DNA of 54,131 bases from Nemertoderma westbladi (GCA_032718475.1 JAUCBJ010004832.1:1-54131), one strand, 5' to 3'; shown: positions 1-12,872, counted from the stretch's first letter. The notes: generated by a model from the letters alone, not told the origin. A program made the numbers and translations.

Positions 1-745
1 TAAATGACGTCACGTTTTTTAAAGACATTTTTGACCCCCCCCCCCCCCCCCCCCCCCCTCGTCACAAATCGTCACGAAATGGCTAATCTCTCCCCCCCTC
101 CCCCCACCCCCTCCCCCAATGTCACGTCACACTATATAAAATTAAATGATTACTCTTATATTATTACAACAATAAATCTGGAATAAATTTATCAACTATA
201 AACTATAGATATAAACTAACATTACAAAAATACAGTAATACGAGTTTTTCAGACAGGCTCCCATGGGCACGACAGGTGGTCTGTCATGCTTATAATGGGC
301 ATTGGTGATACATCAGCTACTGGGTGTGGGTTCGCAGGGGATTGATAATCAAAATGGTCTTTGGAACTACCGCTAACATGAATGGATGTAAGATTTTTAG
401 TAAAACTTTCGATGCAAAGTAAAGATGACATTCTTTACAAACGCGCTCTCTAACGTTATGGAAGGGCAGTAGAGTTCGTAAGGTAAGATTTTAATGGTTA
501 TCATTGGAAGAGGTAATAGTTTAATAGTAAACACGTTAATAGTATACACGTTTAATAGTATACAAGTATACACATTATGTATTTAACATACAATAATTTT
601 ATCGGAAACTTATAATGTGACGTCACGATATTGCGGACACCACACCCCCTCCCCCTCTTCACAAATCGTCACGAAATACAACCCCCCACCCCCCCCCCCC
701 CCCCCCCCTGTCCAGCGTGTGACGTCATTTATGGATGACCCCTTA
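1..745. mobile_element. Terminal-inverted-repeat DNA element, left end cut by the window
   Basis: The window opens with taaatgacgtcac, and the reverse complement of this word is at about 721-733, where gtgacgtcattta runs into atggatgacccc. This inverted pair bounds about 740 bp. Inside each end is a long poly-C run (about 37-58 and 688-708), and a shared direct word, cacaaatcgtcacgaaat, lies near 65-80 and 660-676. A second tgacgtcac pair sits at about 123-131 and 617-625. No transposase reading frame is present, so this is a non-autonomous element. The superfamily is unknown, and the target duplication cannot be tested because the left flank is outside the window. Confidence 0.55.
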
Positions 746-748
746 TAA

Positions 749-868
749 GTGATTAATTTTAGTGATACGTGATTAATTTTAGTGATACTTGATTCATTTT
801 AGTTATAAGTGATTAATTCCAATGAAAAGTGATTAATTTTAGTTATAAGTGATGAATTTTAGTTATGA
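749..868. repeat. 20-bp tandem repeat, six copies
   Basis: Six consecutive 20-base units of the form gtgattaattttagttataa, with substitutions, follow directly after the inverted-repeat element. Units one and two are identical (ending agtgatac); the others differ at a few positions. This is a short AT-rich minisatellite with no coding sign. Confidence 0.85.
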
Positions 869-2150
869 TTTAAAATAGTGATTATTGCATTAAATGTAGT
901 GAAAAAAATGACTTTTTTAGTTATGGAAAAATAAGTGTCATATATAATTAATGAATTGTGGTGGTGCAACTCCATTAGATAGGCTGCATCCCTCGTGATC
1001 AATGAATTATTAAATGACAGTAAACTACACACTGCCTACGTCGGCCTATAATTATTACCGGTCCATTATCTCTTGAACTTAATATCTCAATTGATTCCTT
1101 TAGGAAATGGGCGTATAAATAAATTATTGAAGCAGTCACCTGTTCATAATGCGAATATAGCCACGTACACCTACAGTACGTATGTTCAGAACAGTATGAG
1201 TTAGTACAGTCTGCAGTACGTAGGCCTATACTGTACCTACAAGTAAGGCGGTTTTTACTTATCTTGCTTTATTACATTAATTAAATAAAACTATAAAGAT
1301 TTTATATTTTTGCTGATTCAAAGTCTCTATTTTAAAATAACATAAATCTACAGTATTGCGGTAATTATTAGTAATTGCTTGTTTCCTAAGGGGTTAGTTA
1401 TTTTTTATTCTTATATGAGAGTCATCTGAAGGACTCTCAGCACAGCGTCATTAGCATTTAGAGTACCCAGAGAACAGCGGTACTGTACGGAGGTTAAGTA
1501 AATAAATAACATCAACATCATTAGTATTAATGAGATTTCTCATATTTTTATCAAGCAATACTTTCCTGCTACCAACGCAGCGGGCACATACAGTACTGTA
1601 GTTGCAACTTATTGCAAAATGTAATCTTATCGCGTTCGAAGCTAAAGATAATAATTGTGGAAAAAATAGCTGCTCATTTTGAAGAGATTCTGTATAAAGT
1701 ACGATTGTTCTGATTTTGATTGATATGGTAATCCCATACAACACGGTTTTAGGAGCTGCGGAAAGCAACTCCTTAGAACCGAGTATCCGGGTTGGAAACC
1801 GCTTTCATCCCGATGTGCAATGGAACTACTGTAGCCAGATATTCCTCACAGGGCCAGAATTCCTTAAGGGTTTCTCTGAATCCTTACACTAATGACCACT
1901 TGAGTCACCTATTTCCCAGGCAGCGACACTTTATTGTTATCTGGATGCCAGAATGAGGCTTCCCGCATGATACGCCCTCCTCTCGGGTACCTTTGGAACT
2001 GGTCAACTTATCCTCCACTCTAATCAGCCAGAATATGTCTAACTGCCGTGTACCTTTTTACTGCAATAACTATAGAGGATGATTACTGGATTATTATACT
2101 CAACATGTATATTACAGTAGTACAGTATTAGTTATGGACTGCTACACCGG
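869..2150. other. AT-rich intergenic DNA, no gene seen
   Basis: Open frames here are short and have stop-rich surroundings. The only visible pattern is frequent short palindromic words such as gtaggccta and gtactgtac, which recur across the window. Confidence 0.6.
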
Positions 2151-2151
2151 A

Positions 2152-2275
2152 AGGCGGGGTAGCTCAGTTGGTTGAGCGCCGGGTCTGCATGCAAACAAAT
2201 GATTATAGATTCAGCCTCGCCTGGGTCCACTCAGCCTTTCATCCACGGTGGTCGATAAAATGAGTACCAGTTAAA
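2152..2275 (+). mobile_element. tRNA-derived SINE
   Basis: The stretch from 2152 looks like the 5' half of a tRNA: ggcggggtagctcagttggt includes a good RNA polymerase III A box (about 2160-2171). A decayed B-box-like stretch follows at about 2208-2220 (gattcagcctc, where a tRNA would have ggttcgag). The cloverleaf is broken: the anticodon arm and T arm do not pair, so it is not a working tRNA. After the tRNA-like head comes a body with cactcagcctttcatcc and ggtcgataaaatgagtacc, as expected of a SINE body rather than a trailer. The family name and exact 3' end are uncertain. Confidence 0.7.
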
Positions 2276-5200
2276 TAACTGCGAGCAAAACTTTGGAATA
2301 GGGATACGAGCCCACCCACTTCCCACCCCTACCTTCGCGGGTAGTAGCTATTGAAATGTGAGCCTTCGGGTCGCCTCCGGCTTCGGCTGACTTTGTTTGA
2401 TTGCTAAACCCGAGGCGATCTTTACTGAAATGAAGTAAAATTGTGGGGCTGAATAATATGTATGGCTCTGGAGACTTTGACCTGCCTAAAATACAACCAG
2501 AACATGTGTGGACTTTTTTTTGTACTTGTGGCGCCGCTGTAATAGCGATATCATATCTGCCTTCTGCTGGGAAAGTGAAGAACATTATTGTTTAGTACAC
2601 TACAAGTGAGAACGTGGCCCTTGTCACTCACTGCGTTAAATAAAATAGATTCAGAATCAGATACCTAAGGCGGCAACATTTACAAAGTTATTATGGCAGC
2701 AAGCATAACCGGTACTGCGCCACTGCACTGCGCGGTGGCAAACTGACAGTAAATATAGAAGGCAGCATAGCATTTCAGTTAAAACTAGTGTACTGTAGGA
2801 CTGTACAGTAGTAGCTGACTTATCTGAAACTAGCCGCCCCATTCCTGCAGTCGGAGTCGATACAGTAGGTTATCCCGACAAGGTGATACCGGGTACCAGT
2901 CCTCGCTCAAAGTCCTAAATGTTTTCGGTAAAAGTATCCGAAAAAACGATTCGTCTAATAAGTTTTGGTCCCGCGCCACGGCATTGTGTGTGGTGAGTGA
3001 AAGTTGAAAGATGATCAGTCTGCCAGAGGAGGATTTAATTCTATCGCTCCACAGGACTGTCTGGAATGGAATTATGTTTGACAAAGTTCTTTCATGTTAA
3101 CATTATCTCCGTACACGATAACTTTATCTCCCTACACGATTTACCAACTAGACTACGTTTTCCCTAATCAACCCAGTAAACATGATTGGTTTCCTTTTAT
3201 ATCATCACCTTCTCTTTATTCTAACCAATCATAGAACAGAAGGAAATGAACCAATCTATGATGTTGTGTTCTACCGAAATACCATTAACTGTTCAATATT
3301 TTTTTCAATTTCATTTTATTATTACTTATTTCGTTCCCATAGTAGTTTTATTACGTTTTAAGAATGTAATTATTGTTTTTGCAACTGTGTCGGAATGGAT
3401 TAACCTTAAGCCGTTCGTCCCCATTAACAAATAACAATTGTAAAAAATTTGTTGCGGTCGCATTTACATATTGATTTATCTTGTATAGGAATTTAAGAGT
3501 AAGAAGAATTTTAGGCCCGCGCTCCATTGGCAAGTCGTTCGTCACAATCCATCTAGGTCAGTCTCACGTTGGGTACAGATTTACAGACCTGATTCCGGCG
3601 ACTGGACTCACGTTATGTCCAGACACCAATCGCACTGCCTGCACCCCGACACACTTTCAGCTTTCAGAGTGATAACTGAACCTGAATAAGTATAATAGTC
3701 AGTACCGAATTGTTAAATTTTATTAGTTTTGATTTTAGTTCGCACAATACCTTTTACTATTATTACAAAGTCTGCCTATAACCTTTAATATCTAAATGAT
3801 ATACATAGTTTGTCCTGCATCCTCAGATCCGTATATCAGCAATAGAGGGCCAAGGGATAAATTATTTGGTATTATAATGGTGGTTTTACTAAAAATACAT
3901 AATCTTGAAAATTAACTCCAAGCTACCTGATCTTGCTGAAGTTAATTGCTCGTTTTATATTGTGTTTGTCAGTTTGTGGGATTGTTGTCTGTTGCTTCAT
4001 ATTACTAATTGGAATTCGTTGAATAAATTTCGAAGGTCGCTGATCTTGATAAGTCCTGTTATTCGTCTTATTAGTGAAGCAAAGATTACCTGCAAACACA
4101 ACTCTGCATTATATTTATAAAATATTTACTATTATGCATTACCGTAAATATTTGATTAGATTAAATTGGCTCGAATATTTTCAAAGGTCAGAAATGCAAA
4201 ACGGTTGAACTGTGATGAGATGCTACATGATGTGACGCGTTGCGTCTCCTTGTTTAGCGATACACTCTTGCGAATTAATTTACACAGACATTAATGGGAT
4301 TTGAACTGAACCACCGAAACCCTGTAAACCCTGTAAGATCTTCACATTTTCAATTTTTGTAAGCTCCATGATGCCTATTTTGTGCCGTCTTGCATAATGA
4401 AGATCGCATTTGATTTACTATACTTGAACTTAAGTGGCACCATTTTCAGATATTTTTTACTATTTTATTACAAATAATTTATAATCTATATGCATCGAAC
4501 AGTGTAGAGGTCCTATATATATAAAATCAATTTATTATTTGAATGGGAGAATATTTTAGGCTCCTAAGGCCAAGGAATGCTTGTTCGCTGTTTACCTCAC
4601 CGTGGGTGATCTTCCACAGTAAACCCTTCCACTCCGTACAGCTGCTCTATTTATTATTTAAAGATACAGACACACTTGGAGCCTTCACGAGAGACACATG
4701 AACTCGAAATAATTTTTTCTCGCTTATCCTGAATTTAATTAAAAAGTGTTCTGAGTGTAGAAGAAGAGATTATTGGTGCCATCTCACATCCCTTATGTTC
4801 AGTTGGACAGGTTCGAAAACTAATCAATGTCCGCGTAATATGCTGAGCGAGGAAGAAGAATCCTCGCATGGGTGTTAGCCGGTCAGTATCCCCTGTCTCT
4901 TGTTACTGTAATGACATTCGAACCTGATTAGTTTGTTTCTTTTATTGATTTAAACTTTCAATGACGCCTCGGAGCGGAAAGAAAACTATTTTAAAATTAC
5001 ATCGCGTTTTGTGAGAGCGTGGCACCGCACCAGAGCTTAATGATTCCATCCTGCAATTCCAACTCATTGGCCCGCCTTCAGCATAAGCAAAGGCTGGGGG
5101 ACCAGCCTGCCGCTTCCATACCAGCATGCGGCGAAAGGCGGGCGGCTGCCATGCAATTCGGGCCGTGTTTCACAGGCGAACACTATCTACAAGCATGGGA

Positions 5201-7740
5201 GTTTCCCGGTTAGTTGTCTCTTCCCCAACAAGAAGCTGGGATCAGCCAATGGCTGTTTGAGTTGTTGAGGCGTTGGGCGTTCCAGGATGGTCCTATGGTA
5301 TATTAGGCCGCTTCACCAGTTGGGGCAGTTTTCGATGGCTCATGGCTCTTAGCTATTGGTTCCATGACCGATGATAAAACAGCCTGGCCTGCGAGGCATC
5401 CTATTACTTGCTGCTTTTATTTTGCTAGAGAAGGTACCGGTAGGGTTCTTTCTGCACACCTATACAGAAGTCCTCTATGCTGTAAGTAATAATTGTCATG
5501 TAGGTCACATCCCACATTGTAATCACCACGCCCTAATATTAGTGAACACCATAATAGCAATACTGTGGAGATTTTATATTGTATTTTATCATTTTTTGGT
5601 ATTTTTAAGTAATATTCATACTGTATTTGTATATATAAATATACATATATGCATATACCGGTACACAGATGCATCTTGTACGAATCCTATGATTTCTGCA
5701 ATAAACAAAAACTATCGATAGCATATGTAGCATGAAACTAAAACTTTAAACTGCATATCGTGCGAAGTTTCGGAAATTTTTTAAGATTACATTTACATTA
5801 GCTGTATTTTATCTGATTTCCCATCAAAATTAAACGGGTGATCTCTGGAAATTTGACAATCTCATAACTTATCATAAACAATTGTACGCAATCCAAAATA
5901 TATTCTTCAAATCACTTTAATAACTAGAAGAGTGATATGATGCGTCATTCTCATTGTCGAAATCAAAATAACGCATCTTACATGATCCATGTAAATATAA
6001 TTTTACAATTATTCTCATAGCCAATGTATTTTAACTGATATTATACTTTTACCTCGATGGTGCAATGTTAATTATTATGGAATCACATTGTTTTTCTTTT
6101 CGAATCGTTCATAGTTGAATTTGAATACACAAGAAATCGAAGGCACGGTGAGTAATTTATTCAATTGAATTTAATTAATCAATTTATAATTCCTCTGTTT
6201 TCAATTACTTTTTTTCAAATGGCACAATTCCATTTAAGTATATCCATAATAAATACGCTTGGTATGTCTGTCTGTAATGTTCTTGGTAACTACGCCACCT
6301 AGTTCAGGAATTCCTTTGTCCTTTGGCGTTATCATTTATTCTTTCAGTATGATTGTAGCGTATTCTACGGTCACGAGAACACCCGCGATATTTCACTATA
6401 TTTAAATAAATGTAGGGCTTATTTCACTTTCAGGCTCTCGTTTTATATTTCACTCACTCCTTACACTCGTTCGTGGATATATTCCTATTCGAGCCGGAGT
6501 GAAATGCAATGTTACTTTATTTAAATCGAATATAAAGTTATTATTTGTGATATTGATTGTTTTTATTCATATATGTTTTTAATTGACCCCGCCCTACTCC
6601 ATATGATTGGAATAAAATAGAACAAAATGTTAAGGTGGGAATGTACCTTTGGGGGTTTAATGGTGGAATTAAATGCCAAATTTGATGTAGCTTCCTTGAA
6701 AAAAGACCGTATCATATCTATTTTGTTTTTGACTTATGTATTGTTTTATGGCACGGTATTTTATAAACAAAGGACTATTTTTAACATTTTGCACAGAACT
6801 AAAGGTCTACTGTCGGTCTGTCTTTCAGACTGTCGGTCTGTCTGTCAATATATATAAGGTAACTCAATTTATCGCTATGGGGGTTTTCCTGATCGTTGAT
6901 TTCAATTCTGGTGTCATTTTTGATGTTTGGCGGAATCTAGTATCTGTTTTTAGTGTGCTTCCTTATATTTTGATGGACAGACAGACAGACAACATACATA
7001 CATGCAGACAGACGGTCTAGATTATGTCTAACTTTAAAACTAATAACGGGAATGAAAACAGTGGCCATGAAAACCCCCCATATCGGAAATTTTATTTAGC
7101 TGGTGTGCCTCCTTATAATTTGAAAATTCCGCCATTTAAATTTTAAATAAAATTGGCGGTAAGATTTGAAAACTTTAAAGGGGTTTTTCTCAGCATTTAT
7201 TTTTTCGAGTTTTTTTTTTGGAGACTAAGGTACACATTTCGCGAGAACGGCTTGATAAAATTTGCTAAAATTGTTGTGGTGCTCTATTGTTATCCCCGCT
7301 GTGTTTGGTACCAGCATCTAGGCAATCAACATATGTTAACATCTTTTTATCATGTTTTTTTTTTTAATAAAAATAACTTATTTTATCTGAAAACTGCCAT
7401 TTAAGATCACAAAAAGTGCAATATTATACGAAAAATTGGTGCCCTACCCAGTGAAAACTTTAGTACCAGACTACCCCCAACACTGACAAACAATATGGAA
7501 AAATTTCAGATGAAACCACTAAAGTCTTTTCGAGAAATAATTTGTAAAAAGTAATACATTAGTAGAAGTAACTAATACAGAAGTATACATTCTCACCTTA
7601 AAAACATACTTTTTGACGGTAATCAGCTGTTATTGCCTCCTATCCCGAATCCGCCTGAATACTTCTGTAATGTAATGTATTATAATATATGCCTTTACCT
7701 ACACCGAACATATGTGTTGAATATCAAAATTATCTAAAGT
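2276..7740. other. Intergenic DNA without a convincing gene
   Basis: About 5.5 kb of mostly AT-rich sequence. Open frames stay below about 120 codons and none shows a recognisable domain. A GC-rich island at about 5010-5400 differs sharply from its flanks and may be a decayed repeat; I do not recognise it. CTGT/ACAG microsatellite runs lie at about 6808-6848 (CTGT sense) and 6973-7012 (ACAG sense), in opposite orientation about 150 bp apart. Confidence 0.5.
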
Positions 7741-7780
7741 ACTAGAAAGCCTGTGGCCCTTCGGGCCACAGCTTTCTAGT
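7741..7780. repeat. Strong 40-nt hairpin
   Basis: The arms actagaaagcctgtggccc and gggccacagctttctagt pair over 18 base pairs with one bulged C and a 3-nt TTC loop. It is isolated in AT-rich DNA. In bacteria it would resemble a terminator; in this animal DNA it is more likely the core of a small inverted-repeat element or a structured RNA segment. No function can be assigned. Confidence 0.8.
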
Positions 7781-7899
7781 GAATGTGCAGATGATATATG
7801 AATATGTGTGGGAGATTGGAGAACTGCATACGGAACAGACAACATCATTAAATAAAAAACCGCAGCCATAAGAGATAACTGTCAAGTTTCAACTTTAAG

Positions 7900-8880
7900 C
7901 AGATTGTAAATAACAAAATTTCCAGAAAATGTTCACTTTCAGACATTTCACCCTCTACTTGCGGACTGGTGAAATGCAGACGGCGCTGCAGTTCTGTAGA
8001 GATGGAGTTTATGGTGAAGTAAGATGCCTGCCTGTCAAGTTTGAGTTTAAACAGATTGTAAATAACAAAATTGGTGTAGATTTTCACATTCAGACATTTC
8101 ACCCTCTAGTGGTAGACAGAAGAACTGTAAACGACTCTGCAACTCCGTAAAGATACAGCCTTTGCTGTATTAGATACCTGCCAAGTTTCAGCTCAGAACG
8201 ACTATAAAGAACCAAATGGTTTGAGGTTTTCACCATCAGACAATTCGCCCTCTAGCGGCAGATGGGGGAACTGAATACGACTCTGCGACTCAGTAAAGAT
8301 ACAGCCTATGCAGTAGTAGATGCCTACCAAATTTCAGTCTAAATCGATTGTAAATAACAAAGTTGGAGAAGATGTTATCTTTCAGACATTTCACCCTCTA
8401 GTGGTAGACTGGGGAACTGTAGAGGACTCTGCAAATACGTAAAGATACAGCCTATGCTGTGGTAGATAGACACCTGCCAAGTTTCAGCGGAAAAGGAATA
8501 AAAAAGAACCAAATGGGATGACGTTTTCACTATCAGACAATTCGCCCTCTAGCGGCAGACTGTGGAACTGTAGACGACTCCGCAAAGATATAGCCTATGA
8601 TGTAGTAGATGCCTACCAAGTTTCAGACAAAGCGGATTGTAAATAACAACGTTGGAGAAGATGTTAACTTTCAGACATTTAGCCCTCTAGCGGTAGACTG
8701 GGGAACTGTAGACAACTCAGTGACTCCGGAAATATACAGCCTATGCTGCAGTAAATAGCTACCATGTTTCAGCTCAATAGCATTAAAAACAACCAAATGA
8801 GATTAGGTTATCACTATCGGACAAATCGCCCTCTATAGCAGCAGACGGGGGGAACTTCAGACGGCTCTGAGTATTACGTT
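7900..8880. repeat. ~145-bp tandem array with alternating monomers (first block)
   Basis: The phrase tcagacatttcaccctctag recurs at about 7940, 8090, 8233, 8384, 8532, 8670 and 8814, giving a period of about 145 bp. Monomers alternate between two types. One has acatttcaccctctagtggt next to gattgtaaataacaaa. The other has acaattcgccctctagcggc next to aagaaccaaatgg. The true unit is therefore a dimer of about 290 bp. No reading frame spans the array. Confidence 0.8.
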
Positions 8881-8904
8881 GCAACGAGTTAGGGCGAGAC
8901 CTAT

Positions 8905-9130
8905 CTAACGAGCTATAGTAAGCGAGATTTCATCGAGATTAGATGTATAATATTACAGTTAGATAAAATAATAATACAGTAAGTAGGCCTACATAAATAA
9001 TCACTTTACTACAGTAAAACAATAAAAAAACTAAAATGTTATAAACCTCTCCTTCCATGCAGCCAATGATTGAGAAAGCAGAAGTACTCTTGATCAGTTC
9101 GCAACAGACAACCCACCCCAATCAACACTA
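8905..9130. repeat. ~220-bp direct duplication, copy 1
   Basis: This segment, from gagctatagtaagcgagatttc to acccaccccaatcaacac, recurs at about 9448-9660 with small insertions and deletions, about 540 bp downstream. Shared words include gcgagatttcatcgagatta, ataaacctctccttccatg and gacaacccaccccaatcaac. Short minus-strand open frames in the two copies resemble each other only because the DNA is duplicated. The two copies lie between the two blocks of the ~145-bp array, so a larger segment probably duplicated. Confidence 0.8.
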
Positions 9131-9447
9131 CAGCCTGCTTGCTCCTTATCTGTGCCCAGCCAGCTAGCTGCGAGTTCAATAATTACCTTAACGTTGCTAT
9201 GATACAGAAAAAAATCCTTCCATATTCACTAACAATAGGCCAATTCTATCGTGCTTGGCGAATATGACATATTTATACACTATTTGATTTTTAATTAATA
9301 AATAATCATACATATTTATATTAAACACTCCAATAAAATAAATACTTTGTGAGAATGGGACACGGTGAATCTACCCATGTTCATATTATACCAGGTGGGA
9401 TAAATGTTACCCTTCTAAATCATTAATTACCGACAGAAGAACCGAAA

Positions 9448-9660
9448 TAACGTGCTATAGTAAGCGAGATTTCATCGAGATTAGATGTTATTAGAAAAAC
9501 AAACAATACTACAGTAAGTAGGCCAACATAAATAATTACTTTTAATTCATAACAGTAAAACAAAAATGTTATAAACCTCTCCTTCCATGCAGCCAATAAT
9601 TGAGAAAGCAGAATTAGTCTTGGACAGTTTGCAATAGACAACCCACCCCAATCAACACTC
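9448..9660. repeat. ~220-bp direct duplication, copy 2
   Basis: Second copy of the segment at 8905-9130, carrying the same landmarks in the same order. It has a few small gaps and extra substitutions in the middle. Confidence 0.8.
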
Positions 9661-9689
9661 TGGCCTGGCTTGCTACTTCACTTTCACTT

Positions 9690-10120
9690 TCGGTTTTCAC
9701 TTTCAGACATTTCGCCCCCTAGCGGCCGAATGGAGAACTGCAGGTTGTTCGGCGTCCTCTCTAGACACACACCCTATGGTGTAATACACATCTGCCAAGT
9801 GTCAGCCTAAAGCATATTAATAACGAAATGGGATAAGGTTTTCACTTTCAGACATTGGGCCCCTAAGCGGTAGACTGGATAAATGCAGACTGGTTCTAGC
9901 TCCTCCCCAAACACACAGTCTATGGTGTAGTAGACCTCTGCCAAGATGGTGTAGTAGACCTCTGCCACGTATCAGCTACAAGGCATTAATAATAACGAAA
10001 TGGGAGAAGGTTTTCAGTTTCTGACATTTCGCCCCCTAGCGGCAGACTGGAGAACTGCAGATTGATCAGTGTCCTCCCAAAACACACAGTCTATGGAAAG
10101 GAACATATCTGCAAAGTATC
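9690..10120. repeat. ~145-bp tandem array (second block)
   Basis: Three more diverged monomers of the array at 7900-8880, marked by gacatttcgccccctagcgg at about 9709 and 10,022 and a variant at about 9850. A short internal duplication of gtagtagacctctgcca occurs near 9935-9965. The monomers are closer to each other than to the first block, which suggests local re-amplification. Confidence 0.75.
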
Positions 10121-11321
10121 ATTTAGAACAGATTGAGGCTGTTGGTGCAACTGCTGTTATAGAGTTTCCTGCTGGTTGACAAATTTGGCTGAAAATGGTT
10201 ATGGAATAATAGCCCAATTTGACCACAAATACGCATTCACGCAGAAATGATGCATAAAATTAGCCTTGATATAACGACGTTTCACGTCCATGTGCTCGAG
10301 GCAGTCTGCATCACGTAGATGCGCATGAAAAAGTAGTATAATAGTCGAGACCCAACGTGAGTGACAGAATGAACTGCTAGGCCTACTGCACTACCGCGGT
10401 ACCAAATTCACGAAATTTGCATTCACGCAAACAAACACTTAAAATAAGACTCGAGATAGTGACAGTGCACGTGCTCGTGACGAGAGTTTTCGTTCGATTT
10501 ATCGCGAGCTCCGATTGGTGCTTGTGTGTAGAAACGTATAGCTTGGGCAGACAAACAAACAAACAAACAGACAGACACATGATATTTATATATACTAGAA
10601 AGACTAGACTGTTGTGCTTGTCATTTGATTTGCACAATAAATTCCGGAGAAACCGTAAACAGGCACATGACATTAGTGAAGGTAAAGTGAAAGCCTTGAA
10701 GACAATTTACTTGAATGGAGGAGGTATAAGGTTGAAAGGAAGCTTTGAAAACAATTGGCAAAGAAGCCTCTTTATGAGACAGGAAATTACTTCCTTTAAA
10801 AGCGAATTCCTTCCAGATGCCATCTTCGTTTTAATTGAAGAAATCAAAAGATTCTTGCGGGCCGTTGCGGCCTTATAGTTCCTTTAATTAAAAAGATCTG
10901 TTACCCTTGAGGGGCAATTTTTTGTCACCGGAACCGAACATATTAAATCAATAATACTCAATCGGAGGCTAATGGTGAGATGGGGAACTTCTCACCACCT
11001 CACTGAATGCACACCGAGGCATCTAAGACAATTGCATCCCTCATACGCACATGGTATCACTCACCGCCTTACTGCTTTACACCATAACTGCGGGGCATAT
11101 GCTTCCTATTTTATCATTCCTCCAATCTCTGTCCAATCAATCTTAGTCTCATGGTTCTATGGAAATCTTGGTGATTAACGTATTCAAAACAATTTTATAT
11201 TTTTCCTATTTCTCTCCTACTTCGCAATTTGGAACACATGCTCGCCACGTTTTCGATAATGTTAGTAAAACTGTATTTTAGTTATATATCTCAAATGTGA
11301 CTAGGTATGTTATAATACGGA
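10121..11321. other. Intergenic DNA; one 153-codon open frame of doubtful reality
   Basis: The plus-strand open frame at 10,417-10,878 contains a low-complexity (ACAA)n/(ACAG)n run at about 10,552-10,577. No domain is recognisable in its product, and the codon choice does not resemble the two real genes. I do not call it a gene. The rest has no coding sign. Confidence 0.5.
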
Positions 11322-11737
11322 GATATTTGTGAATACATTATGTTGAATTTGATAGGTAAATGTTGATAAAGGATATTTGTGATTACATTATGTTGAATTT
11401 GATAGGTAAATGTTGATAAAGGATATTTGTGAATACATTATGTTGAATTTGATAGGTAAATGTTGATAAAGGATATTTGTGAATACATTATGTTGAATTT
11501 GATAGGTAAATGTTGATAAAGGATATTTGTGAATACATTATGTTGAATTTGAAGGTAAATGTTGATAAAGGATATTTGTGAATACATTATGTTGAATTTG
11601 ATAGGTAAATGTTGATAAAGGATATTTGTGAATACATTATGTTGAATTTGATAGGTTGGTAAATGTTGATAAAAGATATTTGTGAATACATTATGTTGAA
11701 TTTGATAGGTAAATGTTGATAAAGGATATTAGTGAAT
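11322..11737. repeat. 50-bp minisatellite, left part
   Basis: About eight units of 50 bp, each starting gatatttgtgaatacatta and ending aaatgttgataaag. Units start at 11,322, 11,372 and so on. One copy has a short deletion (about 11,550) and one a small duplication (about 11,655). The array stops inside a unit at the left edge of the LINE and resumes at 12,873. Confidence 0.95.
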
Positions 11738-12872
11738 CTACTAGGATCGGCATGCTGCATTGCAGCTGCATTTTTAAGAATGCTGTGCCGGCTTGTCAAC
11801 AAAATTGCACCGCCACAACTCCCTATCACCCATGACATTTGCTAGATCATCCGCGTCTTTAAGGCCAGTGTCCTTTAAGATGCGTCTCAAGAAAGTCATG
11901 GGCTGTCCACCATGCTTATTCACTCCATGAGGCTGCCAAAGTACAAGATTATGCACTGGCTGGTCCTCACGGCGAAAGCAATGTCCTGCAAAGCGGAGGC
12001 GATTTTGTTCTAGTGTCAAGCTTGGGGGAACCAATGAGACACCTCCAATGTTATATAGTGTCTGGTTGGAGATGTGTGCATTGTACTTGACACAATGAAC
12101 CCGGCGTAGCATTCTTGTGAATGTGCCATCCAGAGATTTGGTGTCCTCAGCAGTTAGAGCCCAGCATGGACTCCCGTAGAGGAGTACTGGAACTACTGCT
12201 GCTCTAAATAATCGGACCTTAAGTTTCCGATTAATTCTCGGTGACTTCCAAATCCTGGAAAGCCTATTCAAGGCTGCCCATGCCTTTCCCTTACGTATTC
12301 GAAGGTCCTCACCTGACTTCCGGATCCATGATCCCAGGTAACAGAAGTCGTCCACATGCTCAAGCATACCATCCTTTGAGCTTATGCTCATCCGATCAGA
12401 GACTTGCTGAGGACTTTCAAAGTTAACTGTCAGAATTTTGGTCTTTCTAGAGTTAATAAAAAGACCAACACTAGAAGCAGCATGTTCTAATGAGCTGAGG
12501 AGCCGTTGGGCTCCCTCTAATGATTCTGAGAGTACTCCTAAGTCATCAGCAAAGTCTAGATCAGTTAGGTACTTGGCAGGATTTCCTCGACTTCTGGAGC
12601 CAGTAGGTGGAGTTATCATCACCCCATCATCATTATAATGATCTAAAGACATGCGTAGAACATAGTCAACCACAATAATGAACAAGAATGGTGCAAGTGT
12701 GTCTCCTTGGAGGACGCCCCATAACACTTCAAATGGTTCTGTGTCACCGTCAACAGTAGACACAAATGTTGTCGCACCATCGTATACTGATCTGATTGCT
12801 GCAATAATTTCATCAGGAATCCCATATAATGAAAGTATGCTGAACATACGTGAGCGAGAGACTGTTACTTAC
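11738..12872 (-). mobile_element. 5'-truncated non-LTR retrotransposon (LINE) inserted in the minisatellite
   Basis: The element runs on the minus strand and is flanked by the exact 10-bp direct repeat attagtgaat at 11,728-11,737 and 12,873-12,882. This repeat carries a T-to-A variant of the satellite word atttgtgaat, so the duplication was made from one satellite unit. The element begins inside the reverse-transcriptase core and ends 3' at a short tail (reading gcatgccgatcctagtag) without poly-A. A second, more damaged member of the family lies at 34,072-34,590. Target-primed insertion followed by 5' truncation is the usual LINE mechanism. Confidence 0.88.
11774..12847 (-). pseudogene. Reverse transcriptase fragment of the LINE (357 codons, open)
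   Basis: The product is the C-terminal half of a non-LTR retrotransposon ORF2. It starts near YGIPDEII, has the reverse-transcriptase signature GVLQGDTLAPFLF (about residues 43-55) and the catalytic-site box FADD (about 99-102). It continues through YLGSWI, LLYGSPCW and a C-terminal MTFLRRILKD segment. The endonuclease and the first reverse-transcriptase motifs, including the first catalytic aspartate region, are missing. In the upstream frame a stop is reached within about 25 bp, at the truncation point. The remaining frame is free of stops, so the insertion is fairly recent. The downstream architecture resembles RTE-type elements, but I am not sure of the clade. It cannot be active alone. 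Confidence 0.85.

Noticed and set aside
2160-2235. A tRNA gene
   Set aside because: Only the 5' half and A box are good. The B box is decayed and the arms do not pair; the following sequence is a SINE body.
5010-5400. GC-rich island with a 64-codon frame as a possible gene or exon
   Set aside because: No domain is recognised, and no splice sites or conserved context support it. Left as an unknown, possibly decayed repeat.
10417-10878. 153-codon plus-strand frame
   Set aside because: It includes an (ACAA)n microsatellite, shows no recognisable domain, and its codon use is unlike that of the two real genes.
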